Below, piece after piece: positions 1 to 8,811 of a DNA stretch of 64,000 bases. The translations under genes were made by a program, and so were the position numbers. Every line of letters begins with the position of its first letter. The first letter of the stretch is position 1. This DNA is from Streptomyces sp. SW4 (GTDB lineage: Bacteria > Actinomycetota > Actinomycetes > Streptomycetales > Streptomycetaceae): positions 248,001-312,000 of the forward strand of contig QKWM01000001.1 in NCBI GenBank assembly GCA_003248315.1, read 5' to 3'. Below the pieces are notes generated by a model. The model saw nothing but the letters and a program-made list of their open reading frames with translations. It was not told where the DNA came from and made no database searches.

Positions 1-299
1 ACCTGCTGTTCCCGCAGCGGGCGGCCGCCCACGGCGAGCAGTGCGGACTGGGCGCGTGCTTCGCGATGTACCTGCGCGGGGCCCACGAGGAGTCGGCGTA
101 CATGGCCACGGTGCTGCGACGGCACGGGCTGCCGGTGCTGCCGGAGGAGATCGGCTTCACGCCGCAGGAGTTCGTCCGCGCCGTGGAGTTCGCCCCGGAG
201 ACCCGGCCCGGCCGCTACACGATCCTCGAGCACCTCGACCTGAAGACCGAACAGATCAAGGACATCTACGCCGACTATGTCAAGGCCATCGGTAGCTGA
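1..299 (+). CDS. Iron/zinc-dependent alcohol dehydrogenase family protein, C-terminal part (glycerol-1-phosphate dehydrogenase-like)
   Basis: Only the last ~98 residues are present; the reading frame runs in from outside the window. It contains an HGEQ-C-GLG motif near the start, the usual metal-binding histidine region of the glycerol-dehydrogenase/3-dehydroquinate-synthase superfamily (HGExVG). The tail is helical with a short Lys-Ala-Ile-Gly-Ser end. The next gene, a CDP-alcohol phosphotransferase, overlaps its end by 23 nt, so the two are translationally coupled. In that setting a polyol- or glycerol-phosphate-forming dehydrogenase that supplies a cell-surface polymer is the most likely role. 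That role is inferred from the neighbours; the substrate cannot be read from this fragment. Confidence 0.7.
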   Translation, partial: LLFPQRAAAHGEQCGLGACFAMYLRGAHEESAYMATVLRRHGLPVLPEEIGFTPQEFVRAVEFAPETRPGRYTILEHLDLKTEQIKDIYADYVKAIGS

Positions 300-1055
300 A
301 CTACGTCCGGTCGTGCACCCCGCCGGGGTCAAGGACCGGCGCAGCGGTGAGCACTGGGCGGGACGCCTCTACATGCGCGAGGTGTCCCTGCGCGTCGACC
401 GCTACCTGGTGAACACCAGGATCACGCCCAACCAGCTCACGTACCTGATGACCGTCTGCGGCGTCCTCGCGGCCCGGCCCTGCTGGTGCCGGGGATCTGG
501 GGCGCGGTGCTCGGCGTGGTCGCGGTCCAGCTGTACCTGCTGCTGGACTGCGTCGACGGCGAGATCGCCCGCTGGAAGAAGCAGTACTCCCTCGGCGGCG
601 TCTACCTCGACCGGGTCGGCGCCTACCTCACCGACGCCGCCGTCCTGGTCGGCCTCGGGCTGCGCGCCGCCGACCTGTGGGGCACCGGCCGCATCGACTG
701 GCTGTGGGCCTTCCTCGGCACCCTGGCCGCCCTCGGCGCCATCCTGATCAAGGCCGAGACCGACCTGGTCGGCGTCGCCCGCCACCAGGCCGGGATGCCG
801 CCGGTGCAGGAGGCCGCCGCCGAGCCGCGCTCCTCCGGCATGGCGCTGGCCCGCAGGGCCGCCGCCGCGCTGAAGTTCCACCGCCTGATCCTCGGCATCG
901 AGGCCTCCCTGCTCATCCTGGTCCTCGCCGTCGCCGACACGCTCCACGGCGACCTGTTCTTCACCCGGCTCGGCACCGCCGTGCTCGCCGGCATCGCGCT
1001 GCTCCAGACGCTGCTGCACCTGGTGTCCGTCCTCGCCTCCAGCAGGCTGCGGTGA
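277..1055 (+). CDS. CDP-alcohol phosphatidyltransferase family membrane protein (one frameshift)
   Basis: CDP-alcohol phosphotransferases join a CDP-activated alcohol to a second alcohol within the membrane. The signature is visible: D-CV-D-G-EI-A-R (from about 547), then eight residues, G-VYL-D-RVG-A. The first three Asp of the D1xxD2GxxAR..GxxxD3xxxD4 motif are present, but the position of the fourth Asp, normally the catalytic base, is Ala (codon 621-623). Several hydrophobic segments follow. The frame changes near 470, where one G appears lost; repaired length is 259 aa. The start chosen is ATG 277, inside the upstream gene. The neighbours (polyol-phosphate dehydrogenase, GT2, ABC exporter) point to glycopolymer or phosphopolyol lipid synthesis. 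Confidence 0.8.
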
Positions 1056-1060
1056 GCGCC

Positions 1061-1932
1061 ATGAAGGTCGGGGCCGTCATCATCACCATGGGCAACCGCC
1101 CCGAGGAGCTGCGCGCCCTGATCGACTCCGTCGCCAAGCAGGACGGCGACCCGGTCGAGGTCGTCGTGGTCGGCAACGGCTCCCCGGTCCCGGACGTCCC
1201 GAGGGCGTGCGCACCGTCGAGCTGCCCGAGAACCTCGGCATCCCCGGCGGACGCAACGTCGGCATCGAGGCCTTCGGACCCGGCGGCCGGGACGTCGACG
1301 TGCTGCTGTTCCTGGACGACGACGGCCTGCTCGCCCGCACCGACACCGCCGAGCTGTGCCGCGAGGCCTTCGCCGCCGACCCGTCCCTCGGCATCATCAG
1401 CTTCCGCATCGCCGACCCGGACACCGGCGTCACCCAGCGCCGCCACGTGCCCCGGCTGCGCGCCTCGGACCCGATGCGCTCCTCGCGGGTCACCACTTTC
1501 CTGGGCGGCGCCAACGCCGTCCGCACCAAGGTCTTCGAGCAGGTCGGCGCCCTGCCCGACGAGTTCTTCTACGCCCATGAGGAGACCGACCTGGCCTGGC
1601 GCGCCCTCGACGCCGGCTGGATGATCGACTACCGGTCGGACATGGTGCTGTACCACCCGACGACGGCGCCCTCGCGGCACGCGGTGTACCACCGCATGGT
1701 CGCCCGCAACCGCGTCTGGCTCGCCCGCCGCAACCTCCCCGCCCCCCTGGTCCCGGTCTACCTCGGGGTGTGGCTGCTGCTCACCCTGGCCCGCCGCCCC
1801 TCGCGCCCGGCTCTGAAGGCCTGGTTCGGCGGCTTCCGGGAGGGCTGGAGCACCCCGTGCGGTCCCCGCCGCCCCATGAAGTGGCGTACGGTGTGGCGGC
1901 TGACCCGACTGGGCCGGCCCCCGGTGATCTGA
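1061..1932 (+). CDS. GT-A fold glycosyltransferase, family 2 type (one frameshift)
   Basis: The protein starts MKVGAVIITMGNRPEELRAL, the usual beginning of a GT2 nucleotide-binding domain. It has a LFLDDDG metal-binding Asp triplet about 90 residues in and a HEETDLAWR segment where the family carries its catalytic acidic residues. A hydrophobic stretch near the C-terminus (VYLGVWLLLTL) suggests membrane association. One base is lost near 1200 (the expected Pro-Glu-Gly-Val junction is broken); repaired length is 290 aa. It begins 5 nt after the CDP-alcohol phosphotransferase. It probably adds a sugar to the polymer or lipid exported by the ABC transporter that follows; donor and acceptor are unknown. 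Confidence 0.82.
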
Positions 1933-2035
1933 CAAGCTCGTGTCCGACCACCCCGGGGCGGCCCGTCCCGGGCGCAGGCCGGCTGCTGCCCCGCCCGCGC
2001 GGGCCGCGCATCTCTGAAGACGAAAGTTTCTACTG

Positions 2036-2965
2036 GTGAGTGAGACAACGCACGACGGCACGGTCGCGGTGACCGCACCCGTGTCACCCGACGAGGGCCT
2101 CACGGCGGCCGAGCTGGCCGCCAGGTACGGGCTGTCCGTGAGCGGCGCCCGCCCGTCCCTCGCCGAGTACGTCCGTCAGCTCTGGGGGCGGCGGCACTTC
2201 ATCCTCGCCTTCTCCCAGGCCAAGCTGACCGCCCAGTACAGCCAGGCCAAGCTCGGCCAGCTGTGGCAGGTGGCCACGCCGCTGCTGAACGCGCTGGTCT
2301 ACTTCCTGATCTTCGGCCTGATCCTCGACGCGGGCCGCGGCATGGACAAGGACGTGTACATCCCGTTCCTGGTCACGGGCGTGTTCGTGTTCACCTTCAC
2401 CCAGTCCTCGGCGATGGCGGGGGTCCGCGCGATCTCCGGCAACCTCGGCCTGGTGCGGGCCCTGCACTTCCCGCGCGCCTCGCTGCCGATCTCCTTCTCG
2501 CTCCAGCAGCTCCAGCAGCTGCTGGCCTCGATGGTCGTGCTGTTCGCCGTGACCATCGGCTTCGGCAGCTATCCGCGCCTGTCGTGGCTGCTGATCGTCC
2601 CGGTGCTGCTCCTGCAGTTCCTGTTCAACACCGGCCTCGCCCTGATCGTGGCCCGCATGGGCGCCAAGACGCCCGACCTGGCCCAGCTGATGCCGTTCAT
2701 CATGCGGACCTGGATGTACGCCTCCGGCGTCATGTTCTCCATCCCGATCATGCTGGAGGACCACCCCGCCTGGATCGCCGACGTCCTCCAGTGGAACCCG
2801 GCCGCGATCTACATGGACCTGATGCGCTTCGCGCTGATCGACGGCTACGGCTCCGAGCACCTGCCGCCGCACGTCTGGGCGGTCGCGCTCGGCTGGGCCG
2901 TGCTCGTCGCCGTGGGCGGCTTCGTGTACTTCTGGAAGGCGGAGGAAAGGTACGGCCGTGGCTGA
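2036..2965 (+). CDS. ABC-2 type polysaccharide/polyol-phosphate exporter, permease subunit
   Basis: The reading frame is intact and encodes 309 aa, with a GTG start at 2036. It has a short cytoplasmic N-terminus, a LWQVATPLLNALVYFLIFGL segment and about six hydrophobic helices, as in the Wzm/TagG permeases that export O-antigen or wall teichoic acid. A GQLWQVATP motif typical of these permeases is visible. Its end overlaps the ATPase gene by 8 nt, so the two subunits are made together. It acts in the cytoplasmic membrane. With the preceding CDP-alcohol phosphotransferase and glycosyltransferase the exported molecule is most likely a phosphopolyol-type surface glycopolymer (inference). Confidence 0.88.
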   Translation: MSETTHDGTVAVTAPVSPDEGLTAAELAARYGLSVSGARPSLAEYVRQLWGRRHFILAFSQAKLTAQYSQAKLGQLWQVATPLLNALVYFLIFGLILDAGRGMDKDVYIPFLVTGVFVFTFTQSSAMAGVRAISGNLGLVRALHFPRASLPISFSLQQLQQLLASMVVLFAVTIGFGSYPRLSWLLIVPVLLLQFLFNTGLALIVARMGAKTPDLAQLMPFIMRTWMYASGVMFSIPIMLEDHPAWIADVLQWNPAAIYMDLMRFALIDGYGSEHLPPHVWAVALGWAVLVAVGGFVYFWKAEERYGRG

Positions 2966-3734
2966 GCAGCAGGACGAGCGGGTCCCCACCGTCATCGCCG
3001 ACGACCTGCACATCGTCTACCGGGTCAACGGCGCCCGCACCGGCAAGGGCAGCGCCACCGCGGCCCTCAGCCGCATCCTGAAGCGGGGCGAGGAGCGCGG
3101 GGTGCGCAAGGTGCACGCCGTGCGGGGTGTCTCCTTCGTCGCCTACCGGGGCGAGGCCATCGGCCTGATCGGCTCCAACGGCTCCGGCAAGTCCACCCTG
3201 CTGCGGGCCATCGCCGGCCTGCTGCCCGCGGAGAGGGGCAAGGTCTACACCGACGGCCAGCCCTCGCTGCTGGGGGTGAACGCGGCCCTGATGAACGACC
3301 TCACCGGAGAGCGGAACGTCATATTGGGCGGGCTGGCCATGGGCATGTCCCGTGAGCAGATCAAGGCCCGCTACCAGGAGATCGTCGACTTCTCCGGCAT
3401 CAACGAGAAGGGCGACTTCATCACCCTGCCGATGCGGACGTACTCCTCCGGCATGGCCGCCCGCCTGCGCTTCTCCATCGCCGCCGCCAAGGACCACGAC
3501 GTCCTGATGATCGACGAGGCCCTGGCCACCGGCGACCGCAAGTTCCAGACCCGCTCCGAGGCCCGCATCCGCGAGCTGCGCAAGGAGGCCGGCACGGTCT
3601 TCCTGGTCAGCCACAACAACAAGTCCATCCGCGACACCTGCAACCGCGTCCTGTGGCTGGAACGCGGTGAGCTGCGGATGGACGGGCCGACCGACGAGGT
3701 GCTCAAGGAGTACGAGAAGTTCACCGGCAAGTGA
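2958..3734 (+). CDS. ABC-2 type polysaccharide/polyol-phosphate exporter, ATP-binding subunit
   Basis: The frame is intact and encodes 258 aa; the start is GTG 2958 with GGAGGAAAGG just upstream. Walker A is GSNGSGKST, the ABC signature region is YSSGMAARL, Walker B is VLMIDEALA and the switch histidine is in VSHN. The order and the 'YSSGM' form of the signature are those of the Wzt/TagH branch that drives lipid-linked glycopolymer export. It lacks the extra C-terminal carbohydrate-binding domain of Wzt, so export need not require a capped chain. It pairs with the permease before it and is the last gene before a strong terminator. Confidence 0.9.
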   Translation: MAEQQDERVPTVIADDLHIVYRVNGARTGKGSATAALSRILKRGEERGVRKVHAVRGVSFVAYRGEAIGLIGSNGSGKSTLLRAIAGLLPAERGKVYTDGQPSLLGVNAALMNDLTGERNVILGGLAMGMSREQIKARYQEIVDFSGINEKGDFITLPMRTYSSGMAARLRFSIAAAKDHDVLMIDEALATGDRKFQTRSEARIRELRKEAGTVFLVSHNNKSIRDTCNRVLWLERGELRMDGPTDEVLKEYEKFTGK

Positions 3735-3747
3735 CCGGTGCCGCACC

Positions 3748-3778
3748 GGGCCCCGCCGGACGCCTACCGGCGGGGCCC
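3748..3778 (+). terminator. Strong hairpin after the glycopolymer export operon
   Basis: A perfect 12-bp inverted repeat (GGGCCCCGCCGG / CCGGCGGGGCCC) with a 7-nt loop begins 13 nt after the ATPase stop codon. No T-run follows, as is usual in Streptomyces. It separates this operon from the hopanoid genes. Confidence 0.75.
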
Positions 3779-4098
3779 GCGGTGCGCAAAGGAAACGTCA
3801 ACTCCGGGCGGATGCCGGAATCGTGGCGGCGGCCGGTGTGTTGGGCTGGTGCGCGGGACACCCCGGCGGCCCGGAGCGGACCGTACGACGTAAGCTGTAG
3901 CGGTCCCCAAACGCGGCACATGGGGCGATAATGCCCGACACCTCAGGCCGGGGCCGCTCCACGGGCGGCGTGTCCAAAATAGTGTGTATTGGGTCGGCAG
4001 TGTAGAACGGGAGATGTGACGGCAATGGCTACGGAAACTCCCCACCTCCGCGCAGCGCGTGCCGTCGCAGTGTGTGCCGGTCCGGCCCCGGGCAGCCG
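3779..4098. other. Intergenic leader of the hopanoid operon
   Basis: This 320-nt stretch has no convincing gene. It is locally less GC-rich around 3975-4030 (for example AAAATAGTGTGTATTGGG), as expected for a promoter, but I could not fit a well-spaced -35/-10 pair. A short frame beginning at ATG 4025 ends at about 4105 and might be an upstream extension of hpnC if another base is missing. Confidence 0.4.
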
Positions 4099-5009
4099 GT
4101 GGTGACGGTCACCGGCACGGCGCATGCCGACGACCCCGTGCGCGGCACGCTCGCGAAGGCCTCGGCGAGAACTTCCCCGTGGCCCCTTCTTCCTGCCTCG
4201 CGCCTGGCGCACCGACCTCATGGCCGTCTACGGCTTCGCGCGGCTGGTCGACGACATCGGCGACGGCGACCTCGCCCCGGCGGCGCCGACGCCCGCCTGC
4301 TGGGCGTGGGCCCGGACCGCGCCGGCGACCGGCTCGCCCTGCTCGACGCGTTCGAGGCGGACCTGCTCCGCGTCTTCGACCCGCACGGCCCGGCCCCGCG
4401 CCACCCCCTGCTGCGCCGGCTGCGGCCGACCGTCCGCCGCTGCTCGCTGACCCCCGAGCCGTTCCTCGGCCTGATCGCCGCCAACCGCCAGGACCAGCTG
4501 GTACGGCGCTACGAGACCTACGACGACCTGCTCGCCTACTGCGAGCTGTCCGCCAACCCGGTCGGCCGTCTGGTCCTCGCCGTCACCGGCACGGCCACGC
4601 CCGAGCGCATCCGCCGCTCCGACGAGATCTGCACCGCCCTGCAGATCGTCGAGCACCTCCAGGACGTCGCCGAGGACCTCGCCCGCGACCGGATCTACCT
4701 CCCCGCCGAGGACATGAAGCGCTTCGGCGTGCGGGAGGCCGACCTCGCCGCGGCGACGGCCGGCGCCCCGGTGCGCGCACTGATCGCCCACGAGGCGCGG
4801 CGCGCCCGCGGCCTGCTCGACGCCGGCGCCCCCCTGGTGGGCAGCGTCCGCGGCAGGCTCCGGCTGCTGCTCGCCGGGTTCGTGGGGGCGGACGCGCGGC
4901 CCTGAGGGCCATCGCCGCCGCCGGCCACGACGTACTTCCCGGCCCGCCCAAGCCCGGCACGGTGCAGCTGCTGCGCGAGGTGGGCGCGACCCTGCGAGGA
5001 GAGGGGTGA
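4099..5009 (+). CDS. hpnC: Hydroxysqualene synthase HpnC (four frameshifts)
   Basis: HpnC converts presqualene diphosphate to hydroxysqualene, the second step of bacterial squalene synthesis. The pieces GENFPVA, FLPRAWRTDLMAVYGFARLV, DDIGDGDLAPG and EHLQDVAEDLARDRIYLPAED are diagnostic of the squalene/phytoene synthase fold, with two Asp-rich metal-binding sites. The pieces lie in three frames, joined by single-base losses near 4162, 4183, 4277 and 4881, each in a short G or C run. Adding four bases gives 304 aa, close to the family length. The start is uncertain: GTG 4099 or 4102 gives an N-terminus like other streptomycete HpnC. The stop overlaps the hpnD start (GTGA). Confidence 0.85.
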
Positions 5010-5956
5010 TCCGGACCGTGGAGTCGCCGGCACACGCGTCCGCACCGGTACTCGCCGCCTACCGCTACTGCGAGGCCGTCACCGGACAGCAGGCACGCAA
5101 CTTCGCCTACGGCATCCGGCTGCTGCCGACGCCCAAGCGCCGGGCGATGTCGGCGCTGTACGCCTTCTCGCGCCGCGTCGACGACATCGGCGACGGAGGC
5201 CTCGCCGACGACGTCAAGGTGGCCCGGCTGGAGGACACCCGCTCGCTGCTCACCCGGATCCGCGCGGACGAGGTCGGCGAGGACGACACCGATCCGGTCG
5301 CGGTCGCCCTCGCCCATGCCGCGCGGGCCTTCCCGATCCCCCTCGGCGGCCTGGACGAGCTGATCGACGGCGTCCAGATGGACGTACGCGGCGAGACCTA
5401 CGAGACCTGGGACGACCTGAAGGTCTACTGCCGCTGCGTGGCCGGCGCCATCGGCCGTCTCTCGCTCGGCGTCTTCGGCACCGAACCGGGGGCGCGCGGC
5501 GCCGAGCGCGCGCCCGAGTACGCCGACACGCTCGGGCTGGCGCTCCAGCTCACCAACATCCTGCGGGACGTCCGCGAGGACGCCGAGGGCGGGCGCACCT
5601 ACCTGCCCGCCGACGACCTGGCCAAGTTCGGCTGCTCGGCCGGGTTCGCCACCCCGGTCCCGCCGCCGGGCGCCGACTTCGCCGGGCTGGTCCACTTCGA
5701 GGTGCGGCGGGCCCGCGCCCTGTTCGCCGAGGGCTACCGGCTGCTGCCCATGCTCGACCGGCGCAGCGGCGCCTGCGTCGCCGCCATGGCCGGCATCTAC
5801 CGCCGGCTCCTGGACCGCATCGAGCGGGAGCCCGAGGCCGTGCTGCGCGGCCGGGTCTCGCTGCCCGGACGCGAGAAGGCCTACGTGGCCGTGCGCGGCC
5901 TGTCCGGGCTGGACACCCGGCACGTCGCCCGGCGGACCGTCAGGAGGCGTGCCTGA
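5006..5956 (+). CDS. hpnD: Presqualene diphosphate synthase HpnD
   Basis: HpnD condenses two farnesyl diphosphates to presqualene diphosphate, the first committed step toward hopanoids. The frame is intact (316 aa). It shows both metal-binding motifs of trans-isoprenyl-diphosphate condensing enzymes, FSRRVDDIGDG and LTNILRDVREDAEGGR, plus YLPADDL. The start GTG 5006 overlaps the hpnC stop; an alternative GTG lies at 5018. It is cytoplasmic or membrane-peripheral. The downstream small gene overlaps its stop by one base (TGATG), so translation is coupled through the operon. The position between hpnC and hpnE makes the HpnD assignment firmer than 'phytoene synthase'. Confidence 0.92.
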   Translation: MIRTVESPAHASAPVLAAYRYCEAVTGQQARNFAYGIRLLPTPKRRAMSALYAFSRRVDDIGDGGLADDVKVARLEDTRSLLTRIRADEVGEDDTDPVAVALAHAARAFPIPLGGLDELIDGVQMDVRGETYETWDDLKVYCRCVAGAIGRLSLGVFGTEPGARGAERAPEYADTLGLALQLTNILRDVREDAEGGRTYLPADDLAKFGCSAGFATPVPPPGADFAGLVHFEVRRARALFAEGYRLLPMLDRRSGACVAAMAGIYRRLLDRIEREPEAVLRGRVSLPGREKAYVAVRGLSGLDTRHVARRTVRRRA

Positions 5957-6111
5957 TGACCTCGGCCGGCACACCCGGCGCACCGGCCCCCGGTGATGCC
6001 GCCGGGGAGAAACGGCGGGCAACCCTCCGGTGGCGCGCGGCGTCCCTGACTGAGACGGTCGGCCGTGCACGCTTCAACAACGGCCACCGCACACGGGAGG
6101 GCGCTCGATGA
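5956..6111 (+). CDS. Small conserved-type protein between hpnD and hpnE (DUF6380-like)
   Basis: This 51-residue frame starts at ATG 5956, overlapping the hpnD stop, and ends in a TGA that overlaps the hpnE ATG (6108). It is rich in Arg and Ala, has no membrane segment, and includes EKRRATLRWRAASLTETVGR and ends RTREGAR. Overlap on both sides and its place in the operon support real translation. From memory it resembles the DUF6380 small proteins annotated in streptomycetes; that match was not tested. No function is known. A role in coupling or in stabilising the squalene enzymes would be speculation. Confidence 0.6.
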   Translation: MTSAGTPGAPAPGDAAGEKRRATLRWRAASLTETVGRARFNNGHRTREGAR

Positions 6112-7563
6112 CCCACGGCAACGGCACGCGTCCCGGCTCCGGCACCGCGCACGTACCCGCCCGTACCCTCGCCGGCCCGGCCGCACCGTCCGGCCGGCAC
6201 GCCGTCGTGGTGGGCGGCGGGCTGGCCGGCATCACCGCGGCGCTCGCGCTCGCCGACGCCGGCGTGCGCGTCACCCTGCTCGAAGGCCGGCCGCGCCTGG
6301 GCGGGCTCGCCTTCTCCTTCCAGCGCGGCGGCCTGACCGTCGACAACGGCCAGCACGTCTACCTGCGCTGCTGCACCGCCTACCGCTGGTTCCTGGACCG
6401 GATCGGGGCGCGGCACTGGCGCCGCTCCAGCGCCGCCTGGACGTACCCGTCGTCGACCTCGACAAGCCCGAGGGCCGGCGGCTCGGCCGGCTGCGGCGCG
6501 ATCCGCTGCCCGTACCGCTGCACCTGGGGCGCAGCCTCGCCGCCTACCCGCACCTCTCGCTCGCCGACCGGGCCAGGGTGGGCCGGGCCGCGCTCGCGCT
6601 GAAGGGCCTCGACCTCTCCGACCCCGCCCTCGACACCCAGGACTTCGGCAGCTGGCTGGCCGCCCACGGCCAGTCGCCGCGTGCCGTCGAGGCCCTGTGG
6701 GACCTCGTCGGGGTCGCCACCCTCAACGCGGTCGCCTCCGACGCCTCCCTGGCGCTCGCCGCGATGGTGTTCAAGACCGGCCTGCTGTCCGACCCGGGCG
6801 CCGCCGACATCGGCTGGGCGCGGGTGCCGCTCGGCGAACTGCACGACCGGCTGGCCCGCAGGGCGCTCGACGCCGCCGGCGTGCGCACCGAGGTCCGCAC
6901 CCGCGTCACCTCCGTCGCCGGCGACGCGAGCGGCGGCTGGAGCGTCCGCACGCCCGGCGAGACGCTCGACGCGGACGCCGTCGTCCTCGCCGTACCGCAG
7001 CGCGAGGCGCACGACCTGCTGCCCGACGGCGCGCTCGACGCCCCCGGCCGGCTGCTGGAGATCGGCACCGCGCCGATCCTCAACCTCCACGTCGTCTACG
7101 ACCGCACGGTGCTCGGCGTGCCCTTCCTGACCGCGCTCGGCACCCCGCTGCAATGGGTCTTCGACCGCACCGAGGCCTCCGGCCTGAAGGAGGGCAGTAC
7201 CTGGCCGTGTCGCAGTCCGCGGCGCAGGACGACATCGACCGCCCCGTCGCCGAGCTGCGCGAGCGGTACCTGCCCGAGCTGGAGCGGCTGCTGCCCCGGG
7301 CCCGGGGCGCCGGGGTCAGGGACTTCTTCGTCACCAGGGAGCGCACCGCGACCTTCGCTCCCGCCCCCGGCGTCGGCCGCCTCAGGCCCGGCGCCCGCAC
7401 TCAGGCACCCGGCCTCTGTCTGGCCGGCGCGTGGACCGCCACCGGGTGGCCCGCGACCATGGAGGGTGCGGTCCGCAGCGGTGTCGGTGCGGCGGGGGCC
7501 GCGCTCGCCGCCCTCGGCCGGTCCCGCGATCTTCTCCCCGGCTTCCTGGAGGAGGCGGCATGA
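6108..7563 (+). CDS. hpnE: Hydroxysqualene dehydroxylase HpnE (two frameshifts)
   Basis: HpnE is the flavoprotein that reduces hydroxysqualene to squalene. The N-terminal FAD-binding site is clear: VVVGGGLAGITAALALADAG followed by the acidic end of the second strand (LLEGRPRLGG). The C-terminal LCLAGAWTATGWPATMEGAV is the second FAD-contacting region of the phytoene-desaturase-like amine oxidase fold. One base is missing near 6411 and one near 7193; repaired length is 485 aa. The start ATG 6108 is preceded by GGAGGG and overlaps the small gene's stop; the end overlaps the next ATG (7560). Confidence 0.88.
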
Positions 7564-8692
7564 AGACCGATCCGCGTGGGACCACCCGCACCCCCGGCAC
7601 CGCAACTGAAGGAGAGACTGTGCCCACTGTGCCACCGGCCGAGACGGCCGCTCGACGGACCACGGTGGACGTGACCGCGCTGCTGGAGCGCGGCCGGACC
7701 CTGGCCACGCCGGTCCTGCGGGCCGCCGTCGACCGTCTGGCGCCCCCATGGACACCGTCGCCGCCTACCACTTCGGCTGGATCGACGCCCAGGGCAACCC
7801 GGCGGACGGCGACGGCGGCAAGGCCGTGCGGCCCGCGCTCGCGGTGCTCTCCGCCGAGGTCACCGGCGCCCCGCCGGAGACCGGCGTGCCCGGCGCCGTG
7901 GCCGTGGAGCTGGTCCACAACTTCTCCCTCCTGCACGACGACCTGATGGACGGCGACGAGCAGCGCCGCCACCGCGACACGGTCTGGAAGGTGCACGGAC
8001 CCGCCCAGGCCATCCTGGTCGGCGACGCCCTGTTCGCCCTCGCGGGCGAGGTCCTCCTCGAACTGGGCACCGTCGAGGCCGGCCGGGCCACCCGCCGCCT
8101 GACCACCGCCACCCGCGCCCTGATCGACGGCCAGGCGCAGGACATCTCCTACGAGCACCGCGACCGCGTCAGCGTCGAGGAGTGCCTGGAGATGGAGGGC
8201 AACAAGACCGGCGCCCTGCTCGCCTGCGCCAGCTCCATCGGCGCGGTCCTCGGCGGCGCCGACGAGCGCACCGCCGACGCCCTGGAGCGGTACGGCTACC
8301 ACCTCGGCCTGGCCTTCCAGGCCGTCGACGACCTCCTCGGCATCTGGGGCGACCCGGAGGCCACCGGCAAGCAGACCTGGAGCGACCTGCGCCAGCGCAA
8401 GAAGTCCCTCCCCGTCGTCGCCGCGCTCGCGGCGGGCGGCGCCGCCTCCGAGCGGCTCGGCGAGATCCTCGCCGCCGACGCCAAGACCAGCGACGTCGAG
8501 AACTTCTCCGAGGAGGAGTTCGCGGCCCGCGCCGCCCTCATCGAGGAGGCCGGCGGCCGGGAGTGGACCGCCGAGGAGGCACGCCGCCAGCACACCATCG
8601 CCATCGAAGCCCTCGACGCCGTCGACATGCCCGGCGAGGTCCGGGACCGGTTCACGGCGCTCGCCGACTTCGTCGTCGTACGAAAGAGATGA
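7560..8692 (+). CDS. Polyprenyl diphosphate synthase (FPP/GGPP synthase family; one frameshift)
   Basis: This enzyme makes the allylic prenyl diphosphate, most likely farnesyl diphosphate, that feeds HpnD/HpnC. The first Asp-rich motif is LLHDDLMDGDEQRRHR and the second is QAVDDLLGIWGDP. An N-terminal extension of about 45 residues, rich in Thr and Pro, precedes the catalytic domain; such disordered extensions occur in this family in streptomycetes. One C is lost near 7745 (the Ala-Pro-Pro-Met junction); repaired length is 377 aa. The start ATG 7560 overlaps hpnE; a later GTG with GGAGAG upstream is at about 7620. Chain-length specificity cannot be decided by eye. Confidence 0.85.
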
Positions 8693-8811
8693 TCACTATC
8701 GGTCGAATAGTCCTCGCGTAGTCGCCGGCCGGTGCCACGGGCACCACGGGCACCGGCCGACGGCGGACCCACAGCAGACGCACCACTTGAGCACTGCACG
8801 AAGGGGAAGCC

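Noticed and set aside
7560..8692. Polyprenyl synthase as an encapsulin cargo
   Set aside because: The N-terminal extension recalled cargo-type leaders, but no encapsulin shell gene is visible, and the hopanoid setting explains the enzyme.
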